64,000 bases of DNA from Gammaproteobacteria bacterium (lineage in GTDB: Bacteria; Pseudomonadota; Gammaproteobacteria; Eutrophobiales; Eutrophobiaceae): positions 44,734-108,733 of the forward strand of contig JAJFKM010000017.1 in NCBI GenBank assembly GCA_021773215.1, given 5' to 3'. The notes below the pieces were generated by a model. The model was not told the DNA's origin and ran no database searches. It saw only the letters and a list, made by a program, of their open reading frames with translations. The translations under genes were made by a program, and so were the position numbers. Of this stretch, positions 49,784-58,724 are shown one piece after another; positions within the stretch are counted from its first letter, which is position 1, and every line of letters begins with the position of its first letter.

Positions 49784-50776
49784 ATGAATCATAATAAATT
49801 ATTGTTAAACTTGGCTCGTGTCGCTTGTGTCTTGGCGCTCATAGTCATTGTGATCGGCGCCTACACGCGTCTCTCCGATGCAGGCCTTGGTTGTCCAGAT
49901 TGGCCGGGTTGTTATGGAAAGTTGATAGTGCCAAGTCAAGTCGAAGCCGGAAATGAAAATCTGTCAGTAAGACCTCTTGAACAAGCCAAGGCCTGGAAAG
50001 AAATGGTGCATCGCTATGCGGCAAGTTCTTTAGGTTTGTTAATCTTGATCATGGCGTTTCTTTCGTGGACGAAAACGTCATTATCTAACATGCGAATGTT
50101 TGCCACAGGTTTACTGTTGTTAGTTATATTTCAGGGTATGTTAGGGATGTGGACCGTTACTTTATTATTGAAGCCGGTTATAGTTTTGTCGCATCTACTG
50201 GGAGGATTATCTATTCTCTCCTTGTTGTATTGGACTGTGTTACGACAACAATCTATCCAGCTGGCCACTTACAGCACAGGCAACATCAAGCTGTTGCCGC
50301 TAGTGGTTATTGGTATGATCGTATTGGCTATTCAAATCTCATTAGGCGGCTGGACAAGCTCAAATTATGCCGCGCTGGCTTGTCCTGATTTTCCGACCTG
50401 TCAGGGCGTGTGGTGGCCGAATATGGATTTTAACGAAGGTTTTATCTTGTGGCGTGGCTTGGGTATTGATTATGAAGGTGGCGTCCTGCACGGCAGTGCC
50501 AGGACAGCTATCCATATGGCTCACCGAATTGGCGCCGTCATCACATTTATCACCATTTTGACGGTTGCAGTTCAGGCGCTAAGGTCTGGAATGAATAACC
50601 TTAAGCTAACAGGATTAATCGTCTTAATAATTTTAATAGCTCAGGTGTCTCTGGGCATTGCAAACATCAAATTCTATCTGCCTCTGTCAGTAGCAGTAGC
50701 GCACAATGGGGTAGCTGCGTTATTATTACTGTCTCTGGTAACGATGCTGCACCAATGTCTGCCAGTTAAAAAATAA
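49784..50776 (+). CDS. ctaA: Heme A synthase (COX15/CtaA)
   Basis: I chose ATG at 49784 (GAGAG 8 bases upstream) over the in-frame TTG at 49757 because the conserved sequence begins right after it. 330 residues, eight membrane helices. Family motifs: GAYTRLSDAGLGCPDWPGCYGK in the first half, WTSSNYAALACPDFPTCQG in the second, and HRYAAS, HLLGG, HMAHRIGA and AHNGVAA for the heme-binding His residues. It oxidises the methyl group of heme O to give heme A. Confidence 0.93.
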   Translation: MNHNKLLLNLARVACVLALIVIVIGAYTRLSDAGLGCPDWPGCYGKLIVPSQVEAGNENLSVRPLEQAKAWKEMVHRYAASSLGLLILIMAFLSWTKTSLSNMRMFATGLLLLVIFQGMLGMWTVTLLLKPVIVLSHLLGGLSILSLLYWTVLRQQSIQLATYSTGNIKLLPLVVIGMIVLAIQISLGGWTSSNYAALACPDFPTCQGVWWPNMDFNEGFILWRGLGIDYEGGVLHGSARTAIHMAHRIGAVITFITILTVAVQALRSGMNNLKLTGLIVLIILIAQVSLGIANIKFYLPLSVAVAHNGVAALLLLSLVTMLHQCLPVKK

Positions 50777-50790
50777 TCAGGAGTTCTCCC

Positions 50791-51699
50791 TTGGAAGATC
50801 AATCACTTACAGATGCCGCCACTGTTGGCTGGCATGACTATCTTGCTCTTTGTAAGCTAAAGGTAGTATCGCTTATCGTCTTTACAGCGATTGTAGGTAT
50901 GTTTATGGCTACGCCTGCCATGGTGCCTTGGGATGTTCTAATCTACGGCACCATCGGTATTGGTCTTGCCGCCTGTTCTGCCGCAGCGATTAATCATGTT
51001 GTCGATCACAAGATTGACTCGATCATGGCACGAACTAATCGCCGACCTTTGCCAGAAGGTAAGGTCAGCCTTGTGAATGCAGTCATCTTTGCCTGGTTTC
51101 TGGGGACGATTTCGATGGGTGTTTTGGCATTTCTAGTTAATCCACTCACAGCAGGTCTAACAGCGCTCTCCTTGATTGGCTATGGGTTTATTTACTCGAT
51201 GTATCTAAAGCGTGCAACACCTCAGAATATCGTTATTGGTGGTGCTGCTGGTGCCGCGCCCCCGGTTTTAGGTTGGACCGCTGTCACCGGTACATTGGAT
51301 CCCAATTCATTATTATTGTTTCTTATTATCTTTGCCTGGACGCCGCCCCATTTTTGGGCCTTGGCCATTTATCGTCGTGAAGAATATGCCAAAGTTAATA
51401 TACCTATGTTGCCCGTTACACATGGCGTTGAGTTTACGCGGCTGCATATATTGTTATATACCATCATTCTATTCATCGTGACTTTGCTGCCATATCTGGT
51501 CGGCATGTCAGGAATGTTTTATCTTGTTGCTGCCGTTTTGCTTGGCGGTGGTTTTCTCTATTATGCTATTCGCATGCAGTTTGATCATGCAGACCGTTTA
51601 GCGATGCAAACGTTTTCCTTTTCCATCATCTATCTGATGATAATGTTCGCTGCTTTATTGATCGATCACTATATCCCCTTGTTGGCGAGCGTTATTTAA
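50791..51699 (+). CDS. ctaB: Protoheme IX farnesyltransferase (heme O synthase)
   Basis: 302 residues, start TTG preceded by AGGAG at a 7-base spacing. UbiA-type prenyltransferase with about nine membrane helices; the first acidic motif is NHVVDHKIDSIMARTNRRPLP and the second site is in WTPPHFWALAIYRREEYAKVNIPMLPV. It adds the farnesyl tail to heme B. It follows ctaA at 14 bases and ends the assembly group. Confidence 0.95.
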   Translation: MEDQSLTDAATVGWHDYLALCKLKVVSLIVFTAIVGMFMATPAMVPWDVLIYGTIGIGLAACSAAAINHVVDHKIDSIMARTNRRPLPEGKVSLVNAVIFAWFLGTISMGVLAFLVNPLTAGLTALSLIGYGFIYSMYLKRATPQNIVIGGAAGAAPPVLGWTAVTGTLDPNSLLLFLIIFAWTPPHFWALAIYRREEYAKVNIPMLPVTHGVEFTRLHILLYTIILFIVTLLPYLVGMSGMFYLVAAVLLGGGFLYYAIRMQFDHADRLAMQTFSFSIIYLMIMFAALLIDHYIPLLASVI

Positions 51700-51768
51700 G
51701 CTGACGCCGTGTTGTTGGTGTGTTTCACGGCAAAATTGATTGTCTGAAAGACTGAACTGAGGCATTTT

Positions 51769-51782
51769 ACTGTGGTCACAGT
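51769..51782. promoter_or_regulatory. Palindromic operator-like site upstream of msrB
   Basis: ACTGTG-GT-CACAGT is a 14-bp interrupted palindrome lying 21 bases before the msrB start, in the only gap (104 bp) between ctaB and msrB. It could bind a dimeric regulator; the regulator is unknown. Confidence 0.35.
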
Positions 51783-51803
51783 GTTATTCTCAGGAGATAT
51801 AAC

Positions 51804-52322
51804 ATGCAACGTAGACAATTTATTGTGCAGGCTGGTAGTGTTGCTAGTGCACTCATGGTGATGGGGCCAATCGCTTTGGCACATCCAGTTAATAATAAGA
51901 TTAATCTGAAGCCCCTGGATAAAGATCATGATGAGTGGAGCAAACTAGTATCAAAGAATGAGTTTAATATTCTCTTTGAAGAAGGCACAGAACCTGCCGG
52001 TTCAAGCGCCCTAAACCATGTAAAAAAAGACGGCACCTTTATCTGCGCCGCGTGTTATCTGCCTCTGTTTGAATTCGATAAAAAATATGAGAGTGGTACC
52101 GGTTGGCCCAGTTTCTATGATGCTATTGCCGGCCGTGTAGGTACCAAACTGGATCTGAAACTAATCTGGCCACGTAAGGAATATCATTGTATCCGTTGTG
52201 GTGGACATCAAGGCCATATCTTTGAAGATGGGCCTCAGCCAACAGGTTTGCGTTATTGTAATAATGGTCTTGCTCTTAAGTATATCCCTGTCGATCAACC
52301 ATTACCTGAATTACGAGGTTAG
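51804..52322 (+). CDS. msrB: Peptide-methionine (R)-S-oxide reductase MsrB with Tat-type signal
   Basis: 172 residues. The N terminus MQRRQFIVQAGSVASALMVM has the twin-arginine pattern RRQF followed by a hydrophobic stretch and ends near ALAHP, so export by the TatABC system at 13.7-15 kb is likely. The MsrB domain has zinc Cys pairs (Cys81/84, Cys129/132), GTGWPSFYDAI, CGGHQGHIFEDGP and the catalytic Cys152 in RYCNN. It repairs oxidised methionine, presumably in the periplasm. msrA follows at 2 bases. Confidence 0.93.
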   Translation: MQRRQFIVQAGSVASALMVMGPIALAHPVNNKINLKPLDKDHDEWSKLVSKNEFNILFEEGTEPAGSSALNHVKKDGTFICAACYLPLFEFDKKYESGTGWPSFYDAIAGRVGTKLDLKLIWPRKEYHCIRCGGHQGHIFEDGPQPTGLRYCNNGLALKYIPVDQPLPELRG

Positions 52323-52324
52323 TT

Positions 52325-52915
52325 ATGTTCCGAATGATTCTCGCTGTAGTTTTATACAGCTTTCAGATTTCTTCATTTGCTGCCAATGATGTGGCAATTT
52401 TTGCGGGTGGCTGCTTTTGGTGCATGGAAGGACCTTTCGACAAGCTTGATGGTGTAGTTAGTTCGACGTCAGGTTATACCGGAGGACACACAGAAAACCC
52501 AACATATAAAAGTAGCTCTACCGGTACGACAGGTCATTATGAAGCAGTACAAATTGAATACGATTCAAGCAAAGTAAGTTATCAACAGCTGCTCAATGTC
52601 TATTGGAAAAATATCGATCCATTCGATGCGCGCGGACAATTTTGTGATAAAGGGCCGCAATATCGTGCAGCGATTTTCACGATGAATGATGAAGAAAAAG
52701 AATTAGCTAATAAAAGCAAGTCGGCTCTACAGGCTAAATTAAATGGTAAAGCAACGGTTGTAACAGAAATTTTACCAGCAAAGAAGTTTTACGCGGCTGA
52801 AGATTATCATCAGGATTATTATATTAAAAACCCGGTGCGCTATAAATATTATCGCTATGGTTGTGGTAGAGACAAAAGACTGGAGCAGGTAGAAGAATTA
52901 GTTAATTCAAATTAA
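52325..52915 (+). CDS. msrA: Peptide-methionine (S)-S-oxide reductase MsrA, exported
   Basis: 196 residues. A Sec-type signal peptide (1-~20, ending FAA) precedes AIFAGGCFWCMEGPFD with catalytic Cys30 and Cys33. TSGYTGGHTENPTY, QFCDKGPQYRAAIF and AEDYHQDYY are the remaining MsrA signatures. Together with the Tat-type MsrB it makes an envelope pair that covers both sulfoxide stereoisomers. It is cotranscribed with msrB (2-base gap). Confidence 0.94.
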   Translation: MFRMILAVVLYSFQISSFAANDVAIFAGGCFWCMEGPFDKLDGVVSSTSGYTGGHTENPTYKSSSTGTTGHYEAVQIEYDSSKVSYQQLLNVYWKNIDPFDARGQFCDKGPQYRAAIFTMNDEEKELANKSKSALQAKLNGKATVVTEILPAKKFYAAEDYHQDYYIKNPVRYKYYRYGCGRDKRLEQVEELVNSN

Positions 52916-52933
52916 TTTTTTGCTAATGATCAT

Positions 52934-53590
52934 TCAGCGATCATAGCGAATTATTTGGCCTCTGAATTTATTTTCAAGATAGTTTGTCTCAGCTGGTTGT
53001 GATTGGCTATGTGTAAAACCTAGCTTCACCATCATTTTGCTAAATCGAGCATGTCGCCCACGCCCCGGATCGACGATGATTACTTCACAGCCTGCTTTAG
53101 CATGTTGATTTATAAATTGTGATAATAAATCAGCATGTTCGTCTTCATATAAAAGATCACTACCAATAATAAGATCGAATTTACCTAGCTCAGTAAGCTC
53201 ATCTGCCCAGCCTGTGCGCACAAAGGGTATTTCTGTGTCTTCGTTCAAGGCGGCATTATGTTTAAGAAAGCCTTCTACTTCAGGGTGATAGTCTGTCGCG
53301 GTAATATCTGCATCACGCTGATTAAGCATTAGACTAGTAAGACCGATGCCGCAACCAATCTCTAGGATACGTTTGTCTTTGATTAGAAAGTCAGACATAA
53401 GATGAGCCAAGACTTCGCTTGAAGGCCAGACAACGCCAAATAATGACCACTGTGCTGAAGATATTCCGAGTTTTTCAGCTATACCCTCTGCGTCAAGAAA
53501 CTCTTGTTTATCACGTAGTGTTCGTAAATGGATATCGGTGTCGCCGAATTCAATAGTTTGATAACTAACTCGTAACGAAGACATAAACAT
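52934..53590 (-). CDS. Class I SAM-dependent methyltransferase (METTL21/NNT1-like)
   Basis: About 218 residues. SAM-binding motif ILEIGCGIGLTSLMLNQ, the acidic ITATDYHPEVEGFLKHN and motif FDLIIGSDLLYEDEHADLL resemble the lysine-methyltransferase-like family (METTL21/NNT1 type). The substrate is unknown. The start is uncertain: ATG at 53590 or 53584; the longer frame from TTG at 53596 is less likely. It converges on msrA. Confidence 0.8.
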   Translation of the reverse strand: MFMSSLRVSYQTIEFGDTDIHLRTLRDKQEFLDAEGIAEKLGISSAQWSLFGVVWPSSEVLAHLMSDFLIKDKRILEIGCGIGLTSLMLNQRDADITATDYHPEVEGFLKHNAALNEDTEIPFVRTGWADELTELGKFDLIIGSDLLYEDEHADLLSQFINQHAKAGCEVIIVDPGRGRHARFSKMMVKLGFTHSQSQPAETNYLENKFRGQIIRYDR

Positions 53591-53691
53591 CTGCAAGGTT
53601 AATGATGCGTAGATACCAAGCCTGGATCTAATTCGCTACGCGGAGGAAACACTTTACACCGCTTGGTAATAGATAGCGAACACCCTAAAGC

Positions 53692-54252
53692 TTAAATAGA
53701 CCGTTCTATTTTAATTTCACGCAAAATAATATGAAGAGCATAAAGGGCAGGCATAAGTGGTAAGGCAGCGGTATACATACCGGAAACATAATGGAAAGTG
53801 CCGTCTTCCAGAAAAGGAAAAATATAATGTGATAATTCGGACATGGTCATGGCGATGATAAAAAAACTTAAAAAATAATAGCCAAACTGAGTTTTTTTCA
53901 ATAATAAAATAGCACCCAATATCCACATCGCCGGCGCCATGAAGGCCGCAATCGTCATAAAGGCTTGTTCCTGCACATGGAATCCGAAGATATCCGTTAC
54001 CGCAACTTCAAAGTCCGTTAGATACTCTTCATAAACGTGAATTATAAAAAGTATTACCGTTACAAGATAAGGAATTATTACTTTAAGTGGATCAATAGGT
54101 GTTTGGTAAGTGGTGAAGCGCCATAAAACAAAACCGCCAATAGAAGCAACGGCAAAAACAATCCCCGGTACCGTACCCATAAAGTGATACGCCATGCTGA
54201 CGAAGGCAATGATAAATAAAATCACAATCGCAGTGCTTGTTTTGTTATTCAT
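53692..54252 (-). CDS. HXXEE domain-containing membrane protein
   Basis: 186 residues, about six membrane helices. The name-giving HVYEEYLTDF (H-x-x-E-E) lies at residues ~72-76, followed by FHVQEQAFMTI and a C-terminal HYIFPFLEDGTFHYVSGMYTA region. The family is uncharacterised; the conserved His and Glu residues within membrane segments suggest metal binding. Its start overlaps the stop of the MEKHLA gene by four bases, so the two are probably cotranscribed. Confidence 0.7.
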   Translation of the reverse strand: MNNKTSTAIVILFIIAFVSMAYHFMGTVPGIVFAVASIGGFVLWRFTTYQTPIDPLKVIIPYLVTVILFIIHVYEEYLTDFEVAVTDIFGFHVQEQAFMTIAAFMAPAMWILGAILLLKKTQFGYYFLSFFIIAMTMSELSHYIFPFLEDGTFHYVSGMYTAALPLMPALYALHIILREIKIERSI

Positions 54253-54719
54253 TTAATAGCTGTCCAGTTTTTAAACATGGCCGCTTGCCCAAAATAATAG
54301 CCGTCCTCGTCAATGATATTCCAGATAGTCGCCCCTTCAATTTTAAAGCGATTGCCAGTAGACGAGATTCTCACACCAGAATAGTTAATCATATGTCCGT
54401 CATTACTAACGCGCCGCATTAATTCTTCACGCTGATCTCTATTCGTCGACTCTACAGAGTTACGTGAGGGAAGTTGTATAAACTGGTCCCAATCAAGTTC
54501 AAATAATTCGAGCGCAACTTTATTGCCGAAGTTAAATACAGGATCATCTTCAATGCCGTGTGAAACAATAGCAAAAGGTGCTGTATATAGTTCGAAGATT
54601 AATTTGTCAGGCACGCTGTTTGTAGTGATAAGCGGGCTCCCCGCCCAATGCTGATGGCTCGAACATAAAAGTTGTCCGTGTTTAATATAGGTTTCGTTGC
54701 TTAAGTTTGCTTGTAGCAT
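54249..54719 (-). CDS. MEKHLA domain protein
   Basis: 156 residues. The MEKHLA (PAS-like) domain is recognisable: FNFGNKVALELFELDWDQFIQLPSR, then ESTNRDQREELMRRV and a C-terminal GQAAMFKNW. MEKHLA domains are small ligand-binding folds also found in plant regulators; the bacterial role is unknown. It overlaps the HXXEE membrane-protein gene, which hints at a joint function. Confidence 0.8.
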   Translation of the reverse strand: MLQANLSNETYIKHGQLLCSSHQHWAGSPLITTNSVPDKLIFELYTAPFAIVSHGIEDDPVFNFGNKVALELFELDWDQFIQLPSRNSVESTNRDQREELMRRVSNDGHMINYSGVRISSTGNRFKIEGATIWNIIDEDGYYFGQAAMFKNWTAIK

Positions 54720-54736
54720 GGGTTTAAGGAATTTGT

Positions 54737-54949
54737 TTAATTGGTCTCGTCCATGCCATTACATTGTTTAAGAGAAGCCTTGTTGCCGATTAATTCTAAT
54801 TTAGTATTAGTAAGTTGGGATATAAGCGCTATATTTTCCTTATGTAGATCGCCATGTAGCTTTCGTTGAAATATATTTGCGCTTATACATAAGACAAACA
54901 AAATAACGACTACGATTATTGCATCCATATGTAATATATATTTTTTCAT
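54737..54949 (-). CDS. Small membrane protein of unknown function
   Basis: 70 residues: one N-terminal membrane helix (AIIVVVILFVLCISANIF) and a hydrophilic, probably helical tail (HKENIALISQLTNTKLELIG). I do not recognise the family. It ends 17 bases upstream of the MEKHLA gene on the same strand and may head that operon. Composition and position support a real gene, but no homology is claimed. Confidence 0.5.
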   Translation of the reverse strand: MKKYILHMDAIIVVVILFVLCISANIFQRKLHGDLHKENIALISQLTNTKLELIGNKASLKQCNGMDETN

Positions 54950-55156
54950 AGACCATTATGTTTGTTTTGGGAGTGTTAATTTTAACACTAGTTTTGATAA
55001 GCGGGATTAATTAAAGGCCCGATTTAGTATTATTGGCATTATATTATTTTCTGGGTGCCTGCAATAATTCTGTTTTAATTGAGAGATATCAATCTTTGGT
55101 ATTTATGAATAATATATATTCATTATGTAAGTGATGACTAAGGCGGAAGAATAACC

Positions 55157-56428
55157 ATGGATCCTATGCACGATATTAGTATTCTTGCCATTATATGGGT
55201 AAGTGTTTTTGTTGCTTCATTTTTGGCATTCCGTACACGATTAACACCCGTGCTTTGGTACTTGTTCTGTGGCGCAGCCATGGTGAATATTGGTTTGTTA
55301 CCTGAGGTAATGCCGGTATTCATTACTGATTTTGCGGAACTAGGAATCATCATTATTATGTTTGCGCTCGGTTTTGAGGAAGATACCAATAATTTCCTTG
55401 CGAGTATTAAACGCACTTGGGGTATTGCCTTTTTTGGTGCCTTGGCGCCATTTTTAGTCGCTTATTTTGCTGCGATATACTTTTGGCAGGATACTAATGC
55501 TGCGCTTTTGTGTGGTTTGGCCATGACGGCAACAGCAGTATCGCTGACAATGGTTTCACTTAAAACGGAAGGCTTAAGTAAAATGCCGGCAGCAACCGGA
55601 ATTATGACTTCAGCCGTACTAGATGATATTGCCTCGCTGGCTTTGGTCGCTATTATGGTGCCGATTGCCACTGGTGAGGCTAGTGTTAGTCTGGACGGCA
55701 TATTGCTCGTAGTAGGTAAGGCAGTCTCATTCTTTTTAGTCGTCACCTTTATTGGTGCCTGGTTATTTCCACACAGTGATGGGTTTGCGACAAACATACC
55801 TTTAGTTGGTCGCTTCAATTTGCGGCGTATTCTGGCGATGGCCGAAGGTCAATATACCGTCTTGGCTTTGCTGCTAATCGCGGTATTGGTTGGTTTGTTG
55901 GCATATGAATTTGGTTTCCATCCGGCAGTAGGGGCTTATATGGCCGGTCTGATTATTCAACGAGAGTACTTCGCCTTTCACGAGCATCGCAACGTGGACT
56001 TTCATCAACAAGCACAAGAGATTGTTGATAATGTTGCTTTCACCTGGATTGGTCCGGTTTTTTTCGTCACCTTAGGAACCCATTTGGTTTTCGACGGCGA
56101 TATTTTTATGACGGTGTTGCCTTATGCGCTAATTCTCTTTTTGGGCATATTTATCGGCCAAGTGCTGTCAGCGAGTTTGGCAGCAAAATACACGGGTAAT
56201 TTTGATTGGCCCGAGAGTCTGATGATTGGCTTTGGGATGTTGGGTCGGGCGGAATTGGCCTTTGTGGTATTAGACATTGCCTTTGTACAACACAACATTA
56301 TCAGCACCGAAGCATTTTATACTTTAATGATGACGACCTTCTTTTTGAATATCTCTGTGCCGCTAACGATACGTTGGTGGAAGAGTCGTTTCGCTCACAC
56401 TATACCTAAGTCTAGTATGAGCGAATGA
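55157..56428 (+). CDS. Cation:proton antiporter (CPA2 / KefB-type)
   Basis: 423 residues, about twelve to thirteen membrane helices. MFALGFEEDTNNFL in the fifth helix region, and the ion-binding SAVLDDIASLALVAI with the Asp pair, identify a Na+/H+ or K+/H+ exchanger. There is no C-terminal TrkA-N nucleotide domain, unlike full KefB/KefC, so it may be a Nha-type exchanger. It stands alone, divergent from the small membrane gene across a 207-bp AT-rich gap. Confidence 0.86.
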   Translation: MDPMHDISILAIIWVSVFVASFLAFRTRLTPVLWYLFCGAAMVNIGLLPEVMPVFITDFAELGIIIIMFALGFEEDTNNFLASIKRTWGIAFFGALAPFLVAYFAAIYFWQDTNAALLCGLAMTATAVSLTMVSLKTEGLSKMPAATGIMTSAVLDDIASLALVAIMVPIATGEASVSLDGILLVVGKAVSFFLVVTFIGAWLFPHSDGFATNIPLVGRFNLRRILAMAEGQYTVLALLLIAVLVGLLAYEFGFHPAVGAYMAGLIIQREYFAFHEHRNVDFHQQAQEIVDNVAFTWIGPVFFVTLGTHLVFDGDIFMTVLPYALILFLGIFIGQVLSASLAAKYTGNFDWPESLMIGFGMLGRAELAFVVLDIAFVQHNIISTEAFYTLMMTTFFLNISVPLTIRWWKSRFAHTIPKSSMSE

Positions 56429-56452
56429 TTCGAAGATAAAACTCCTTTGTCT

Positions 56453-57100
56453 TTATCCAGCCATTACTGCATCAAGTGTTTCTTTATAAGACCCATGTAC
56501 CTTGGTGTAAAAAGATTCTTTCATTAACTTGCTTGCCCATGCAGCAACGCTTGGGTAATCAGAAAGTTTGATGTCAATGACTTCAAATGGGTCCACGGTG
56601 GCAAGTAAGGCAATGTCGGCTATCGTCATCCTGTCGCCTGCAAGGTATGGGGTGGTGCCTAATTGTTGTTCTATAACAGTCATAAAGCGTTCTAGGAAGC
56701 CATAGCCTTCTTCCATAGATTTTTTATCGACTTCGGCGTCGATAAGGCCAGCGACGATCTTGTTAAAGAAAACTTTTGCTAAACCATTATTGAGGTGCGC
56801 GACAATAAAGTCTAACCAACTGTCGACGTGTGCTTGTTCGATTAGGTCTGAAGGATATAAATTAGAATTATGTTTGCGACACAGGTATTTCATGATGGCA
56901 TTACTTTCAAAAAGATAAAAACCATCGTCATCGATTGCCGGGATCTTGCCTGATGGGCTCATCTTCAGGTATTCCTCGGTTTGGGTCTCACCTGCAAGTG
57001 GGTTTATAATTACAAATTCGTGGTCCACGTTAATTGCATTCAAGCACATGCGTACTCGATTTACCGGAAATGAAAGGCCTAAGCCGTATACTTTAATCAT
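56453..57100 (-). CDS. Glutathione S-transferase family protein
   Basis: 215 residues. The thioredoxin-fold N domain has LSFPVNRVRMCLNA and the glutathione-binding PSGKIPAIDDDGFYLFESNAIMKYL. The C-terminal helical domain has LAGDRMTIADIALLATV. The activity could be conjugation, reduction or isomerisation. It converges on the antiporter gene (24-base gap). Confidence 0.88.
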   Translation of the reverse strand: MIKVYGLGLSFPVNRVRMCLNAINVDHEFVIINPLAGETQTEEYLKMSPSGKIPAIDDDGFYLFESNAIMKYLCRKHNSNLYPSDLIEQAHVDSWLDFIVAHLNNGLAKVFFNKIVAGLIDAEVDKKSMEEGYGFLERFMTVIEQQLGTTPYLAGDRMTIADIALLATVDPFEVIDIKLSDYPSVAAWASKLMKESFYTKVHGSYKETLDAVMAG

Positions 57101-57189
57101 GATTTTACCTCGTGTGATATGTATAAGTTAATTATGAACTAGTTATTGATAATGGGTGTGGTTATTTGACTTTAATTCGAGTTATAAAG

Positions 57190-57606
57190 TTAATCTTTCT
57201 TTCTCTTTACCCAAAAAACAAATAAGACAACGCTACCAATCAAAAAGAGAATAATTCCATAATTTTGAGGTCCGTACTTTCCACTTATGATTGAATCGGA
57301 AGGATCGCTTGGTGAGTAATAAACCTCAACGCTTTCTTCAAGCAGATGTGTAGGTTTGTCGCGGTTAAATTTCTTTTTACTATTGACGGTAAAATAATTT
57401 TTGTTGGCATGGTAGCCCACGATTAATGAATAGCACTCGCCAACACCTTTACCACAAGACATGCTATGCCGTTCAATGTCAACAATAATGCCCTCGGTTT
57501 TTTCCCAATTGGCAGAAGTGTAGACAACCTTGGCTATGTTGTACCCGCCCCATATGACAAAGCATATTGCTCCAATAAAAACGACTTTTATATTCGCTGG
57601 GCTCAT
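57190..57606 (-). CDS. DUF3592-like membrane protein
   Basis: 138 residues: membrane helices at both ends (VVFIGAICFVIWGGYNIAKVV and GIILFLIGSVVLFVFWV) flank a beta-rich domain (EGIIVDIERHSMSC, YSLIVGYHANKNYF, SVEVYYSPSDPSDSII) that resembles DUF3592. No function is known. A free Cys pair (residues ~51, 57) lies in the extracellular or periplasmic part. Standalone gene. Confidence 0.65.
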   Translation of the reverse strand: MSPANIKVVFIGAICFVIWGGYNIAKVVYTSANWEKTEGIIVDIERHSMSCGKGVGECYSLIVGYHANKNYFTVNSKKKFNRDKPTHLLEESVEVYYSPSDPSDSIISGKYGPQNYGIILFLIGSVVLFVFWVKRKKD

Positions 57607-57662
57607 ATAGTTTTTAGTGTCTAGCGATTTTAATATTTGAATATAAGATTAATTAAACTGCA

Positions 57663-58157
57663 CTAGTTGCTCGCGAGGTATTTTGTCAGACGTTCGAATG
57701 TCCCGCCCCATTCCTGACTTAACTCAAAGGTTTCATCAGAGAAGCGTGTGATCTGTTCAATACTGGCATTAAGCGGCTCCCAGGTAAGATCAAGCACCGT
57801 TTTGCCTTTCTTCTCGTCCAACATCACCGTAGTAAATATTTCGATAGGAAAATTCTTGATCATCGGGTGTGGTTCAATGCCGCCTTTTTCGTTGGAATAA
57901 ACCCCGGTGTAAGATAGCTTGGCGGGGGCAATGATATCTTTATAAAAAAGCTTACGCCAAATTTCAATCCCAATCTTTGACGTCATGCAATAATGGGTTT
58001 CACCGCCGGGCTTGATGTCTGATTTAGCAAATAATAGTGTGTAACCTTGCGGAGCGAACCATTGTTTAAGTTGATCGGTATCAGTCCATGCAGCAAAGAC
58101 TTTTTCGACCGGGGCATCAAACTCATGTGAGATTGTAAAACTATGATCTTGAGCCAT
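57663..58157 (-). CDS. SRPBCC (AHSA1-like) domain protein
   Basis: I chose the ATG at 58157 because AAGGAGAAAG lies just upstream; a TTG at 58175 would add six residues that read through this ribosome binding site. About 164 residues: FTISHEFDAPVEKVFAAWTDTDQLKQWF is the SRPBCC/AHSA1 start, followed by GIEPHPMIKNFP and WGGTFERLTKYL at the C terminus. It binds an unknown hydrophobic ligand. It lies upstream of DUF3592 on the same strand. Confidence 0.8.
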   Translation of the reverse strand: MAQDHSFTISHEFDAPVEKVFAAWTDTDQLKQWFAPQGYTLLFAKSDIKPGGETHYCMTSKIGIEIWRKLFYKDIIAPAKLSYTGVYSNEKGGIEPHPMIKNFPIEIFTTVMLDEKKGKTVLDLTWEPLNASIEQITRFSDETFELSQEWGGTFERLTKYLASN

Positions 58158-58244
58158 TTTCTTTCTCCTTATCAATTGGTCTCATAGGCATGAAGCTGTC
58201 AGAAGTTGCTTATTGATAGATTATCCACCATAAAGATAAGAAGG

Positions 58245-58694
58245 TCAGCCGTGCATACCGTCGCGCCATACATTTTCTGGTGTTTCAACGGGCTCTATAT
58301 CAAGGTTTACGACGACGGCCTCTTGTCCGCTGCGCATTAGTACACAGTCTAAAGGCGTATCGTCACCTGCATTAATCTCTTGGTGAGGGACATAAGGCGG
58401 GACATAGATGAAATCACCTGGACCGGCTTCCGCCGTAAATTCAAGTTTTTCGCCCCAGCGCATACGTGCCAGACCGGTGATGACATAAATAACACTTTCT
58501 ACATCGCCGTGGTGATGCGCTCCGGTTTTTGTATTGGGCGAAATAGTCACCGTGCCTGCCCATATTTTGGAAGCACCAACAGTCGCCGCGCTTATTGCTT
58601 CAGCCCGGTTCATGCCTATTGTTTGAGCAGTATCTGTGTTCAGTTCGTCCGCACGCACGACGCGGACGCCATCGGTTCGCCAATCAGTTGACAT
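58245..58694 (-). CDS. Cupin domain protein
   Basis: 149 residues. The double-stranded beta-helix core has the metal-binding motif TGAHHHGDVESVIYVITG (His residues and Glu) and PGDFIYVPPYVPHQEINAGDD as the second motif. Substrate unknown. It lies 87 bases downstream of the SRPBCC gene's opposite side on the same strand, and just downstream of the 42-residue secreted protein gene. Confidence 0.85.
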   Translation of the reverse strand: MSTDWRTDGVRVVRADELNTDTAQTIGMNRAEAISAATVGASKIWAGTVTISPNTKTGAHHHGDVESVIYVITGLARMRWGEKLEFTAEAGPGDFIYVPPYVPHQEINAGDDTPLDCVLMRSGQEAVVVNLDIEPVETPENVWRDGMHG

Positions 58695-58724
58695 AAGTCT
58701 CTCCGATAAATAATTGCTAAAAGT

